Assembly: GCA_009760855.2 (NCBI GenBank)
Contig: WPIO01000001.1
Span: forward strand, 13,831,001-13,895,000
DNA from: Cristatella mucedo
Taxonomy: Eukaryota > Bryozoa > Phylactolaemata > Cristatellidae
DNA: 64,000 nucleotides
Reading direction: 5' to 3'
Numbering within the stretch: position 1 is the stretch's first letter; every line of letters starts with the position of its first letter. Of this stretch, positions 1 to 11,996 are shown piece after piece. The notes beneath the pieces are model-generated. The model ran no database searches and was not told the DNA's origin. It was given only the letters and a program-made list of their open reading frames with translations. The position numbers and the translations under genes were made by a program.

Positions 1-43
<43 letters not shown>
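1..43. repeat. (TC)n microsatellite
   Basis: Uninterrupted TC dinucleotides run from the first base of the window. The tract abuts the 3' end of the first LINE-A copy exactly where other copies carry the TCTCTTTCT part of the 3' hairpin, so it may have expanded from that sequence. Its true length is unknown because the window cuts it. Confidence 0.97.
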
Positions 44-45
<2 letters not shown>

Positions 46-893
46 GGGAGCTTTACAGTTGCTGCAAAGAAAACGCGATCGATCGGTAAGTGGTAGCATG
101 CTTGATAAACAACATGAATAGCTTGGTATGGGTGACATGCACAGGGTCAGCTGCAAGTTTCGTTAGCGGCAGCGTGCACAGTATCAGCATGCATAAGCAC
201 ACACAGGACGAATCACAGGGACTATCTAAATTTTGTCATAAATAGGTGCGTTTTAAAGTTCTTTTTAAATGTGGTCAAGTCAGGGGATGTTCTGACGCAA
301 GTCGGGAGGGAGTTCCAGGCTTTGGGAGCATATGAGCTAAATGCATGGTCTCCAAAGGATTTGAGATTTGTACGAGGTATTGGTAAACTGTTGGACTCCG
401 AAAAGCGATTGGTACGATGCTTGGCCTGGTGGAGGAGTAGATCTGAGAGATAGGCTGGAGCCAAAGAATGAAGGGACCTAAACGTGAGCGACAAAACCTT
501 GAAGTCCACCTGTTGCTTGACTGGTAGCCAGTGCAGGTCGGCGAGAAGTGGTGTGATGTGGCAACTGTTAGGCTCACCTCAGACAAGCCTAGCTGCAGAA
601 TTTTGCACCTGAAGTAAGCGCCTGATTGCACATGCCGGTAGGCCATCAAGCAACGAGTTACACAAGTCAAGACGGGATGTCACAAATACATGGACCAACT
701 TAGATCTGGTATTCTTATCTAAACAAGCCGGAATTTTAGCAATGTTGTGTAGCTGAAAGTAGGCAGACTTGACTGTGGAGCTGATGTGGCCGTCTAACGA
801 AAGGTCTCTGTAGAACATGACACCTAGATTTCGTGCAGATTCAACAGGAGGTATCCTGGTAGAGCCGATTTTGAGTGTTAGCCTTTCCATTTT

Positions 894-1340
894 CTAAATC
901 GCACTTGATTTTCCCATAACTAGTAAGTTAGTTTTATAATCTTTTAGTTTTAGAAAATTTGCTGCCATCCATGTGCGGATGTCATCAATACATGCAGCAA
1001 GTGAGTTGAGAGAATTCGAGGTGCTCGAAGGCTGCGTGAAATCAAAGCAAAAATATAACTGAGTGTCGTCCGCATAGAAGTGAACGCCTATATTGTGCTT
1101 TGCAATCACGTCGGAAACCATGAAAAGAACCAGACCTAGCACGGAGCCCTGAGGTACCCCATATTTCAGAAATATCTCGGATGATCTTTGTCCATTCTCG
1201 TCAATACTCTGGAGTCTCCCACTAAGATTGGACCAGAACCATTGCAGAGCAGTGGCAGTGATGCCCAGGCGAGATGAGAGGCGCTCAAGAAGGACTTGGT
1301 GATCGATAGTATCAAAAGCTGCCGAGTTTTCAGTGATCAA
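894..1340 (-). pseudogene. Reverse transcriptase core fragment of LINE-A copy 1
   Basis: An open stretch of 148 codons carries RT motif A (FDTIDHQVLLERL), motif B (GVPQGSVLG) and the catalytic motif C (YADD). A short deletion removes a few residues after motif B compared with the copy at 11757. The ORF is bounded upstream by the inserted SINE segment and downstream by a frameshift. It is a remnant and not a working enzyme. Confidence 0.9.
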
Positions 1341-1744
1341 AAGCTGCTGTGTTCAGCACAGCATTACGAAACTTGCGAGGCTGCAGCACAACAGGACGTA
1401 GCTGCAGCTCCTGAAATGCACTCGAACTGAACATCTTTCATAGACATACAAACTCTTAAATTTGCCATTGAGCTAGGAACTATACGATTTTATTACAGTT
1501 TTTATGATGCATAGGAGAGACAATAGACTTTCATATATAAAATAAATAAATAAATCCTAGCTGATTTAGCAGCCTCTTTTTGCATAGCGACAGAAGAGCC
1601 TTTATGGCTATCACCACCGCTTGCAGCGGCGATAAAGGATCGCCCACCGCAGGAATCGAACCCACGACCTCTGGACCGAGGTCGTGAAAGCAACCGCCAT
1701 ACCTAGTGTGCCATCACGGCTCACCGTTCATCAGAAGCTGCCGA
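1311..1744 (-). mobile_element. SINE I copy a inserted in LINE-A, with target-site duplication
   Basis: On the minus strand the segment 1540-1725 has a tRNA-like head. It contains an A-box-like TGGCACACTAGG, the B box GGTTCGATTCC, a body shared with 36878-37035, and a (TTTA)n tail. The inserted block 1326-1729 sits between two copies of a 15-bp direct repeat that differ at one base (1311-1325 and 1730-1744). That repeat is LINE sequence, so it is a target-site duplication. About 210 bp of the insert beyond the TTTA tail is of unknown origin. Confidence 0.75.
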
Positions 1745-3266
1745 AAGATCTAGCAGAGATAACAGAGAGATTGCACGTAAATAAAAGAATCCCAAGGTTG
1801 TTACATAACCGTAGCATCGCTGACTCTGTTGAGTGATTTTCTCTAAAGATTTAGCTGAAACTAACTTATTAGGCTTCAAGTTTCGATTTAAGAGTTTACC
1901 CGATCTGCCAACTATTCGTTTAAATGTCTTTGATATCAACGGCAGTAGAAAAACTGGGCTGATCTTTCTTAAGCTCTCTTGGTCAAGTGTCGATATCTTA
2001 ATGAGTGGCCTGAAAATATCCTCTAGGAAAGATTCTGGACCAAAATCTGAGACTAAGGAATAAACTTACAATGTCAGCTGTGCATTATAGCCTTGAATCT
2101 GAGCATCTCAGATTGAGAAAAGTAGGCATGGCATCTAGAGGGCAGATAGCCTTCTTAGACTTCAGGAGGTAACTTCGATACGGGGGCGGCAGATACAGGC
2201 TTGAAAGTGGATATTGAGATAGAAAAATAAGAAGAAGTGGACGACTTCAAGAATAATGTGACCTTGGGGATGGACTCATTGATTTGTCTGGCTTGCTAAC
2301 AAAGAAGCTAAGAAAATGATCTGCTAGATTACAGCAAGGATCTCTAGGTATGCTGCTGACTCGGTTGCCGTTCAAAAGATGGTTAATGGCTGACATCAGC
2401 GTTTTTTAATTGGACATCTGTGAATTTACTATATTCTGTTTTATAGAAGTTAGATTTGGTCTCAGTGATGATGAATTGGTACAGCTAGCAGTCAGTCCTG
2501 GTCTTAGTACGCTTTTTCAAAAGTGAGCTTAATAATCTTAGCTCGTTTGGTTTTCATCTGCTGTAAACCATTGGATATCGGGGCAGCGAGGGCGTATGCT
2601 TCGCTTACTCAGAGAAGCAAACTTTACCCCCAGAACATCTGCAAATGTCATGTAGCATTATACCAGTGAGGTTAGGTCTGATAACGAATTGAGTAGAAAT
2701 GAAAAGAAATTTTTGTAAACCGCCTCAATATCAAATTCCTTAAGACTTTACGATTCGGAGACAATTTTGATATCAAAATGACTACATTTTGCAGAGATAA
2801 AGAGATCTGCATGTGGTCAGATGTGCTGAATTTGATAAAAAAAAATTGTAGAAGCTCGACAATATACAATTGCGGGAAAGTAGCTGATCCAAAGTGAAAC
2901 TTTTGGTGCATGTTTGGCCATGCACATGAGCCATAGCAAAAAATGAATCAGCCAACGAGCAAAATACGTGGCACAAATGGTCAGTTGTATTATCGAAAGG
3001 GATTCAAAATCACCAAGAGCCATACAGGGTAGATTTCTAAAACACAAAATCAAAATGTGGTAGGAAAGATCTTAAATAAAGCACGTTTTTAGTACAGGGG
3101 AGGCCATGTATTACTGCCAACATTGACAGCTTGCGGTTGGAGGAACTAGAGATTCGAAGGACTGCATCGAGAGGACTGCAAAAAGCTCATAATTCAGATA
3201 GCAGCGATGGCTACTTCACTATCACTTTTAAGAAATCTCGGGTATGAAAGAAAGAGGAGCCTGTAG

Positions 3267-3542
3267 TAGTGGCGGAGTAGGATTTTCATCGAGGGGTCAA
3301 GGCAAAGTGTTTGCGTAGGAGAGGGCAAAAGCTGCAAGATTTCAATTTGGCGGGGACAGACCCGCAATTAATAAAATAAATTGTAACATATTTAGTATTT
3401 ATTCGACACGAACTCGGCGGTTGCTCATTAAGTAGAATTGAAGCATAATTTCTTCGTTGGTGACGAACGAATAGGAACCGGCCCAGCTCACTACTCCGCT
3501 GGAGGGGGGATGATCTCTTTCTCCTCACTCCACCCACCACTT
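3267..3542 (+). mobile_element. MITE-like non-autonomous DNA transposon, copy 1, inside LINE-A
   Basis: It interrupts LINE-A copy 1 between two adjacent endonuclease segments. It starts with TAGTGGCGGAG and ends with a complementary CTCC..CCACT-like sequence. It shares an internal motif (ATTCGACNCGAACTCG, near 3410) with the elements at 8690 and 63751. It has no coding capacity. The CAGTGGCGG-type end resembles those of many cut-and-paste transposons. A relation to the hAT relic at 59865 is only inferred. Confidence 0.6.
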
Positions 3543-3699
3543 CGCGAAGGGTTGGCATTGATTATAATCGGGCAGGCAATTGATTTAAGCCAGGTCTCGG
3601 CCAACGCAAAGAAGTAAAGAGCATCGTTGAGAACCACTGTTATGAGAGAATTCGAAGAAAACAAAATGTTCACCAAGAATGGCGTTTCATGTTTTCTTA

Positions 3700-6110
3700 T
3701 TTATAATTCTAAAAGACATCTACGATTAAATAGTTTGCACTAGAAACTAGTATAATTTCCTGCTAATACCTCTGCTGTGTGCGCACCAGTGAGCTAAGGT
3801 GCTACTCGAGTAATTAGTTATTAACCATTATCATCCTGGAAAGAGTCTGTCACAGAGTCACGAAATCTTAAAACTATCAGCAGAAGGCAATCCATTCACT
3901 GGCTTAGCAATACGCAATCAGTAAAAAAAAAGCTGCAGCCACTGGCGAGTGCTAAGAAGAAGCTCGACTTTCTGCCGTAATTAATAGGTTGAAAGTCGGA
4001 CATCTAAATACCTTTTTCTGTTGCACAGCAATTCTCCGACGTACTATGTTACGATGGCAGCAGGTGAGAACTTAATAGAACTCAGCAGGACTGCCAAAGA
4101 AGTAGTTCAGAGCATGGAATACGACATTTAAGAGACATCAGATTGCTGAAAAAGATGGAGTGCTACATCCGATCTATCACCCACTTTAAAGTAAGCTGAA
4201 GGGTAGCAGGAATCGAACACAAGATCGTAAAGTACAAGCACCTTGCCGGTCTGGTGAGACTCAGTAACTTTCGAAATTTTTCTAAGAATGCAGCTTCGTC
4301 ACCGCGAGTTGGCAGAGCAAATATCGCGAAAGTTGAAGTGATATATTTGGAACGTAATTAAACTGATTGCTTCACTCAGCAATTATCTGGCCAAATTGAA
4401 ACTTTTTCCGTAGAAGCGTACGCTGAATTTAGGAGCTGCGGAAAGTACGCAATTGGGCTCACATACAGTTGGGTTACCAGGCTGTTGTTCTAATTTTACT
4501 GTCACTTAAAATCAAGTTTCACGAGCTTTATCTTATGACAGGGTACAGCGACAGCCGATTTAATTCTGAGGGCATACATTTATTAAAATCTGTGCCGCAA
4601 ACGGTAGTGTAAATATAGATAAACTAGTTGTTCAGGGAACGAAATATTAAGCAGAAAAACTCAATAAATAGGCGACCTTATAAAAATCTCTCTGATTGCC
4701 GCAAGAAGAAAATCATTTAAGTAAGTAAATGGGGTAACTCCTGCTGCATACTTGGGAGACGGCGGTTTACTACGTTTGCCCTTAATTAACTTCGATTGAG
4801 ACTAATGGGATAGCCAGTCTCTCGATAGGACTCAAGCCTTTGGAAAAATCCTTGCTGCACCGACGTGCACCAAGAAATCAGCATAGCAGTTGCTTCACTA
4901 TTGCGCGCGAGACAGAGTTTATTAGTAATGACGTACTAAACCTGTACAAGGTTAATCCTTACCGAGACAAGGCCGGATAAAAGCAAAAACACACGTACAT
5001 GCTTAAAAGCCTGAGTTCTATCGGCACTCGACAGTAGAATTCTATTCTGTGGTATCTAAGAGTGCACCAATACGACTTGCACTACCTTGTGTATTCATCA
5101 GAAGTTTACTGTGTGTGAACAGCTGTCTGCACGCCAGTGAGCGAAACTAGAGTTGACAGATGCAGCACGCCCCTTCAATTGCCACGGCACTATCAACAAC
5201 TAGGGCAGATGGTTCCGTGATTTCCTGGAAAATTGACTCTAAATTCGGGGCTGGAGTCACACACAGTCTGCATCTCGTATTGAGCCAGGCTATTTAAACC
5301 TGGCATCCGCTATGGATTTGACAGACTCAGCATGGTGTGGTGGGGGCATGAGTGAGACCTGTTGTTTGCGAAACGCCTGTACAAAACATGCTTAGGGCGA
5401 CTTCATTTAATTGGGGCGGCAGATACGCCAATTGTTTTAAAGCAAAGCAATGAGAGCAGGGCTTGCCTAAATAGATCCTTTTTTCGGACCATGCCGCTCC
5501 ACCTTCGCGAGCATTCTCGCCGTCTGTCCGGTGCCGAAGCACTTAGGGAGACAGCGAGGGCCAGAGTCTCGTTGCTCAGCGAACGCAATTTCAAGCTCAG
5601 TCAAACGCCCCCCTCTCGGTCAGGCATCGTATATCTGACATGGCAGAGTTTAGGGCACGACAGCGAAGCACTCGTTTGCGACAGATTTGAGCCAAACTCA
5701 GCACGTGCTCGCCAATAAAAACTAATTGCCTCGTTGTGTGTCGGCAGCGGCTTGCAAACCGCCGGTCGGTTGCCGCTGCAGATTAGGCGCATCGAGGCAT
5801 GAAGAAACGTCAAGGACGAAATTGCTCTGCAGCAGCGCTTACCCCCTTCGTGACGGCTAGAGTCAGTGCATAGCCGCCCACGTCGCGTGCGTTTCTCGTT
5901 CAAACCGTCAACTGGCGCGAAAACTTCCTGTAGCCGACGGTGCAGAGACATATTTCCTCGGTGGCTCACGCGGCCAAGATAAAAACTGCGGAAGCTGTTG
6001 GGCACTTGAACGCTTCGCGCGACTATCTGGAAAATGGATTGGCGATTTTTTAGTCGACGCGTCTTTCGCGGATTTAGCATCTAAAGAGCCCGTGCGGCTT
6101 AAGCAAATCA
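3700..6110. other. No gene recognised; AT-rich then mildly GC-rich non-coding DNA
   Basis: I see no domain, long repeat or convincing exon here. Open frames in 5360-6080 (longest 159 codons, minus) overlap on both strands, have no recognisable domain, and fit the higher GC of that part. A decayed tRNA-like B box lies near 4205. Confidence 0.5.
4203..4275 (-). repeat. Possible decayed tRNA-derived SINE head
   Basis: The minus strand has TGTTCGATTCC, one base from a perfect B box, followed by CTGC as in SINE I. The A box and stems are poor and the T stem does not pair, so it is not a tRNA gene. A short old SINE fragment is the likeliest reading. Confidence 0.3.
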
Positions 6111-6154
6111 TTTAATCCGGAATGTTACGCATGGGATTTTTGCAAATTAAGCAA

Positions 6155-6270
6155 CGAATACACTTCCTTTGCAGAAAATGTAAAGCACGTAGAGAGAAAT
6201 TGAGTTCTCTGTGGGCGCTTTATCAAGTTTTTTATTATTATTAATTATTTGTTATTATTATTATTTAAAT
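6155..6270 (+). mobile_element. LINE-A-like 3' end fragment with TTA tail
   Basis: The sequence from GCAGAAAATGTAAAGCACG through the hairpin arms (AGAGA..TCTCT, then GGGCGCTTTATCAAG) to a (TTA)n tail matches the 3' end of LINE-A. Nothing upstream matches the LINE, so this is a very short 5'-truncated copy or a SINE remnant with the same tail. Confidence 0.8.
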
Positions 6271-7040
6271 GGCCTAGGCCAACGACGTTTGCTAATACTC
6301 TTGCACGAATAAGTGTCTACTTTTTCACTGCCACTTTATGCAGTAGGCTACGGAGCGCACGCTTACCAGGTGACGCAGCACCGGATACATGGCGATCCAC
6401 TTTTCCCGCCCGTGGCACATGGGATGCGTCTGAATAGAGATTAATTCTCTTAGGACGCTATACACATGAATTGTGTTCATATTTAATTATGTTCGTAGAT
6501 GCGGTAAGTTTGCACTGCTGAGGCGATAAGCTTTCGCACAAAGCATTATAGCAATATTTACAATAAAGAGTGTCCACAATTTTACCACCGCTCTTTCATT
6601 GCTGCCCCTAACCGAGAGTCTATAAGTGCGTTTCGTTAGTATAAGCTAACCCTGTAACAATGCTAGGGGCTTGATCTGAGGAGCCATCAACAGTCGCAAT
6701 CCGATATTAACCGGACACTTCGCCGCGATCATCTGTGCCGCTGGTCTCAGAGCTTTTATCACCTATATTAAGACACAATGAAGAGCATATATTCTTTTCA
6801 AAATCCGGAGTAAAAACCAATTGAAATGGCGTGTGTGACCTGCTTAAGCCCGTCATCGATTACTTATAACTCAAAAGATTTATGACGGCTGGTGGACTCC
6901 AGAATTATGCGGTATCATGGGGTGTAGAATGCATTTACCTGTCCACTTGCTAGAGTTCTACTATAATTGGTACGATTAGATATGCATACGTCAATGGTAT
7001 CTGAGGCGAGGTGAGCTGAAGTCACCCTTTAAGTCGTGCT
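6270..7040. other. No feature recognised
   Basis: This is ordinary AT-rich sequence. No exon-like frame, repeat match or domain is seen. Confidence 0.5.
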
Positions 7041-8260
7041 GAACCGGCAGAGCCGGGCTGCCCAAACAAAGTAGCGGCCGTTCAAACTCCACCTCACGTG
7101 CGCTGAGAGCACCCCATTTAGCCCCCCAATCTGGATGCTCACCAGGCCTCCGCGGAGGGGCTACCAATTTCGAATGCGGCCTGCCCGTCGCGAGGGGCAG
7201 GGCGCAGCTTTGCGGTCCTTTTCCCGAGAGGCTGCCTCTAGAGGCCCAGGGGCGGGGCGAGGGGCGGGGCTAGAGAGTCTAAGCCCCCCAACCGCAGAAC
7301 TCGCTGAAGGAGCTGGGCTAGGCTGCCCCAAAGCAAAACTACTGCATCTCAAGTCCCCATTTGTCAAAAAAATTGCCCCTTAGCCCTCCTTGTAGGCCCG
7401 GCAGCTCTTTCGAGTGTCTTCAAGGCTTCCGGGGAAAGGTTACAGGAAAGCCTACAAAGCGGCTGTACATGCATGTCGGGCACGGCGAACCGTCGGCTCG
7501 CATTATAAGAGGTATTTCTCTACCCTTTTTAATGGGCATAGAAAGGGTGCTAGCGAGCTGCCTTCGGCGTACTCGTTCCGCGCAGGCTTCCAGAGGGTCT
7601 TTCGTTGCTCGTATAGGGGGCGCCGTCGTAGTATTTTTGTAGGGTCGCCGAGGAGCTAAAGGCTCTGTAGACCGGTTCAAGGAGAGCTGTTGAGTGGCAC
7701 GCCTTCTGCGCTAAGCTTTCGGCTCTCTCAAAATGGGCGTGGAATTATTTTAATTAGAGGCAATAAAAAGATTTCTAGGTGGCTCCGCATCTCCGGGCTG
7801 TTTTCCAGAGGAAAGCGAGCAATATTTTTAGATGGGGTTACACAAAGCCTTCGTGGCAAAGCTTGCGGCTCAACCAATGGGGTTACCGGTATCGCTTACG
7901 ACGGCATCTAAAAAGGCGTCCCAGTGGTGACCTTTTTTCCGGATATTTATACTTTTCCAAAATTAGGTACAACCATTGACTAGAGGAGCAAAAATCCCGT
8001 CTTATCGGAGCTTTCTTGGCGCGCTCCGGAATAGTAATATGCTTTGAAAAAAATGTCATTAGTTCTGTCTCGAATGAATCTAGGAGCTTTTCCGGAGAAG
8101 AAGCTGACGAAGTGTGCCGGGCGCGGGTCTTCTAGGCAAAACCTTACAGGCCGTCTCTAGAGGGTGCCGTAAGGCCCAAGTGGATGCTACAGAGGCGTTT
8201 CGCGAAGTCTATCCGGAGCAGTTCCGCGTCCGTCTCCTGAAGTGACTTATTGGATAAGGA
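7040..8260. other. GC- and CpG-rich block, possible promoter region or unknown repeat
   Basis: Base composition shifts to high GC with many CpG, GGGGCGGGGC and CCGGAG motifs. Open frames occur on both strands (up to 93 codons) without recognisable domains. GC boxes around 7250 could belong to a promoter, but no transcript can be supported. A GC-rich old transposon is an alternative. Confidence 0.35.
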
Positions 8261-8539
8261 AATGAAAATTGAAAAAAATTAAAATTCAAAGTAAGCTCAC
8301 TGTGCTGCTAACCACGGCAAACCAGAGTTAATACACGTAGCAAGTCCTAAGAATGCTAGCATTCAGTCAGGTTTTTCCTGCTAGGCTTTATTTAACAAGG
8401 GGCCGCGGTGAGGCCGAGTGAGCTGCATATCTATGGAGCCCCTCTGTTGTAACTGCAGACCCCCCACCGATCCCAAAAGTCCGACAGTCCCTCACGGGTG
8501 GCCCTTCGACTCTAGGGAGAAGGCGAACACGCTCAAGAA

Positions 8540-8625
8540 TTCATTAAACGAAGTTTTGACAATTAATTATTTTATTATTATTATTAATATGTATTACAAT
8601 TATTAATTATTAATTAATTATTTAC
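8540..8625. repeat. AT-rich simple-sequence tract
   Basis: An irregular run of TTA/TAA/TATTA units follows the GC-rich block. It resembles the tails of local retroelements, but no recognisable element body precedes it. Confidence 0.6.
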
Positions 8626-8689
8626 ACAGCGGCTCTGGAGGCTCGCTGGCATCGCAGATGCAGAGCGTTTCACGATGGAGGCAATCAAT

Positions 8690-9035
8690 CAGTGGTAGAG
8701 TCACAATTTTCCTCTGGGGGAGGGGAGAATGACCCATTAGTTACCGGTATTTTCTTTATTTTGGTGGGCAAGACCCGTACGATTTTCATGTAGGGGACAG
8801 GACCCACAACAATTTGAAAATCGTGGCCAAAAATCACAGCGTCCATTCGACTCGAACTCGTCAGTTGCTTGTCGAGTAGAATTAGGACAGACTTTCGTCG
8901 ACGGTGTCGGTCAGAAGTGGGAGGGGGCATAACCATTGGAGGCGGCACAGGTCACTCCCCGCCGTAGGGGGGGGGGGTTGAGGGAGGGGCAAATGCCCCT
9001 GCCTCTCCTCCTCCGGCTTCGTCACGGGAGGCAAT
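8690..9035 (+). mobile_element. MITE-like non-autonomous DNA transposon, copy 2
   Basis: It starts CAGTGGTAGAGTCA and continues with a G-rich subterminal region. The right side carries the complementary C/G-rich end (GGGGCAAATGCCCC then CTTCGTCACGG). The 9-mer GGAGGCAAT occurs on both sides (8677-8685 and 9027-9035), consistent with an 8-bp duplication as hAT elements make. The internal CGAACTCG motif is shared with copies 1 and 3. There is no ORF of note. Confidence 0.6.
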
Positions 9036-9039
9036 TGCT

Positions 9040-9590
9040 AATGTTAAAACGTCGGACCCGAGGTTAGAGCAGCATGCTAGAGCAGCATGCCTTCAGCGCA
9101 CGCGCTCCGAGTGTAGTTTCGAGAGGGTCGATCGTTATTATTTTACGGGAATCGGATATTACTTTTGGTAAATAAGCAGTTCTTTGCAGACTGGCATACA
9201 GAAGCCTGCCTGGCGGTGCGTGCCAGTGCGCGCGCGCCGCTTGCCTCAGGCTTTCCAAAGGTGAGAGAATTTCTTTGTAGCGTTAAAAAAAGCTTCCGTG
9301 CGTCGCACCGTCCTGAAGACCATAGGTGAAGAGCTTGGAAAAAAGCTGCAGTGATCAGTTAAAATAACATAAGAGCTCAGAGAACATATTTTTTTAAAGG
9401 AGCTATATAGCTTTCCCGAGCATATGTCAAGGAGAAGTCAGTGAGCTAATGCCACATCCTTCAAGGTCGATGTTTAGCCACCTTACCAAAATCCTGGTTG
9501 CACTCGAGGATACCGTTATTAGCTTAGATGATGCCAATTTCGATGCGGTTCCGGGTGAGTTTCCAAATAACGCTATAATGTTTTAAAGGG
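9040..9590. other. No feature recognised
   Basis: A minus-strand frame at 9064-9258 has no domain. The rest is unremarkable. Confidence 0.5.
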
Positions 9591-9594
9591 CAAT

Positions 9595-10030
9595 AATAGC
9601 AACACTAATAAAAATAAATTTGTTCAGCGCCCTAAAAGAAACGAATCTTTATTCGAGCGATTTATACGACTCACTGCAATAACAAACAGTTAGTGAGAAG
9701 AAAGGTACCGAGTTAGGCACGCATGCACACGCACCCAAGTCCAAGTATCATGCTTAGACAGCATGCGAAAGCACACAAGAAGACACTCATTGACTGCCGC
9801 TGATTACTAGGGCCTTCGGCTAGTAACGTCGACTGAATCGCGAACAGATAACGCTCGAAGCGCACAGGAACGAAAAAGACAAGTTCACTAGGATGCTATA
9901 CGGAAGCACATCACTGTTGCCTCGTCGATCGTATTCTCTAGAGAAGCTGAAAGTGTGGAAACTCCTTTGCAGACAGAAATTAAGAGGCAGAGCACGTTCA
10001 GTGAGCAGCTCGATGCTCTCCAAATGCACA
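9595..10030 (-). mobile_element. LINE-B 3' end, copy 1
   Basis: On the minus strand this has the LINE-B 3' UTR signature shared with 24595, 33095, 38165 and 56306: CATGCTTAGACAGCATGCG, AAAGCACACAAGAAGACACTC and a block related to the CACCGGTTAGTAGGACCTC segment of the other copies. It then has a decayed GCGCCC hairpin arm and an AT-rich tail at 9595-9620. Coding sequence is not recognisable. Confidence 0.65.
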
Positions 10031-10034
10031 AGGG

Positions 10035-10545
10035 CACAAATGTAAGTCCGTTTTAGGTCTACGTTAGGAGGCTTCCGTGTTGTGTGACTACAGCACCGAG
10101 CTCCGGGCCGTCACGAGATTAAGAATAGCAGTTCCCTTTAGTGGCCTAAAGAGCCTTTTCAGGCTGTGCGCCTTTCTCATCGCAACTTCCTCAGGACATA
10201 ATTTGTCACCAGTGTGCACTGGCTCTTCATTAGGCAGCGTACCAAATGTATGTTTCTTCCTAGCCTTTGGGGGCCCTCGACTCTGCTCACCCGGTATACA
10301 CAGCTAAAACTATTACCGTACAGACTTCCAATCGTATCACCTATCCTTTGGTTATGCCACTAAAGAATGTCGAATTTATTGGAGGCAAGGCTGTCAGTTC
10401 CCGTCATTTCAAAAACTGAAACTTATCAATTTCTGAGATTACGACACCTCCTGACTAGAAGACATTTAAAAAAGAACTAAAGCAAATCAGTATTGCCTTT
10501 GCTCAGTACGGGTCCATTGGCCTTGGTGTGCTCGTGCTTGCTGAA
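10035..10545. other. No feature recognised
   Basis: A plus-strand frame of 76 codons (10077-10307) shows no domain and is probably chance. Confidence 0.45.
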
Positions 10546-10549
10546 TGTG

Positions 10550-10672
10550 AGTGATTGTGCTACCCGCTTGACAAGTTTTCTTTCCAGCATATGTAAAGTG
10601 CCTAAACAGAGATTTAATTCTCACAAGGAGCTCTAATATAAATATTCTATTGCAACTATTATTATAGCTTCC
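10550..10672 (+). mobile_element. LINE 3' end fragment
   Basis: The sequence around AAAGTGCCTAAACAGAGATTTAATTCTC followed by GGAGCTCTAATAT and an AT-rich tail is a diverged copy of the shared LINE/SINE 3' hairpin, on the plus strand. Upstream similarity fades quickly. Confidence 0.6.
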
Positions 10673-11448
10673 AAGTGTTTCTCCAAGGAGACTACCATTT
10701 TTAGATGAAGCTTCATTAGCCTGCATGCCAGTGAGACATAATACACCCCCTCTCTGGTTACTAGCCCTGCCACAATATTCAACTCTAAAAGCTAGCTCTA
10801 TAGGTTATTATATAGAAGATATTAACTCGTAATTATCCGCAGAAAGTCACATGGGGGTTAAGGCCTAGCCGTGGTTCATGCTGAATGAAGGTAGCTCAGA
10901 GAAACTCATCACTAAATAATATCATTTTCTGACAGCTGTGCTAAGGCGAAATTTGATTTCCTTCGATATTATTGAGTGCCGATTCGAATTAAAATGCATT
11001 CAAAAGACTACCAGAACCGTAATTACTAAGTAGTAGTCGTTCTGCTCCCAGCAGGATCGTCGCTGAAACAATGAAGTTTATCCCTACCTCTTACCATAAT
11101 CTCGAGGCTGGCCCATTCGCTTCACCTTACACAGGTCTGATCACAACTCTATAGTCTCAGGTTTCGGGAAAAAGCAACCAACTGGCGAGGGCTTGCACTG
11201 TTTCAGCTTGTAGGAAGATATGCCAATCCGTGAAGCTCACGCGAACCAAATGCCTTCATGCAGGTAGGCACAAAGTCTGAATAAAGCCAGACTAATATTT
11301 TATTAGATACATGCCGGTATAATCTCCAAGCACAATCTGGGCTTTCATTTTATGCAAGCAAATTACAGCCATACCTTTGTTTTGTTCCCTTCGCGCTCCG
11401 GCACGTCTAACTTTGGTAAGTATTTTGTTACATACATTTCTTAAGCAC
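10672..11448. other. No feature recognised
   Basis: AT-rich unique-looking DNA. No exon, repeat or RNA gene could be supported. Confidence 0.5.
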
Positions 11449-11449
11449 G

Positions 11450-11756
11450 TGCTTGGATAGCATATATCTTCTTACACGATTAAAAGGCTTTGCTCTTCTA
11501 ATAGGTGATGCTATTGTGCGACCATCACCACGTGCTCAAAATTTAGGTGTCGTTTTCAACAGCTGCCTCAATTTTAAAAGCTTCATTCAGAAGACTGCTT
11601 CTACAGCTAGCCATCACGTCCGATCCCTATCCAAGTTTAGGAGCTGTCTCCTTTAGTTGCTTGTATTTACCTACCTCCTTAGATCTGTCTCGGCTTGATT
11701 ATTGTAATTCCCTTTTGGCTGAGCTACCAAAGTAAGCTATTAGGCCAGTGCAGCTG
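11450..11756 (+). mobile_element. LINE-C reverse transcriptase fragment
   Basis: Plus-strand frames read AQNLGVVFNSCLNFKSFI and, after a frameshift, LDYCNSLLAELPK. These correspond to the RT C-terminal region (ARNLGVIFQSDLSLDDHI and [12 protein letters not shown] in LINE-A). The divergence shows it is another CR1/L2-like lineage. The tail of LINE-A copy 2 abuts its right end, so it may have been the insertion target. Confidence 0.75.
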
Positions 11757-11996
11757 ACAATAATAAAAATAATAATAATATTGCACTTGATAAAGCGCCC
11801 TCAGAGAACTTAATCTCTTTCTAGGCGCTTTACATTTGCTGCAAAGTGATACACAATAGAATAGTAAGTAAAATCATGCTTGAAAAACAAACAAAATGAA
11901 TAACATGGTTAGGGGTTACATGCACTGGGTCAGCATGCAAATGTGGTTAGTGGCAGCATGAACAGTGTCAGCACGCATAAGCACATCGAGGACGAA

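Larger units (their letters stand above)
44..3690 (-). mobile_element. LINE-A copy 1, long degenerate non-LTR retrotransposon with nested insertions
   Basis: Read on the minus strand this is a nearly full-length but decayed copy of the LINE seen at 11757-15040. Recognisable pieces are the 3' UTR (44-220), the RT C-terminal part (222-890), the RT core with GVPQGSVLG and FYADDTQLY (894-1340), the RT N-terminal and connecting region (about 1745-2600), and endonuclease remnants (2690-3260 and 3550-3680) that keep the LAETWLKSI motif. Frames change many times, so no protein can be made. A SINE-bearing segment (1326-1729) and a MITE-like element (3267-3542) interrupt it. The 3' tail is replaced by a TC microsatellite. 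Confidence 0.9.

Noticed and set aside
1600-1725. Possible tRNA gene on the minus strand
   Set aside because: Boxes A and B are present, but the cloverleaf is incomplete and the same sequence recurs with a longer body and tail, so it is a SINE head.
5601-6080. 159-codon minus-strand ORF
   Set aside because: Overlaps a 118-codon plus-strand ORF in the same GC-richer segment, and no motif could be recognised.
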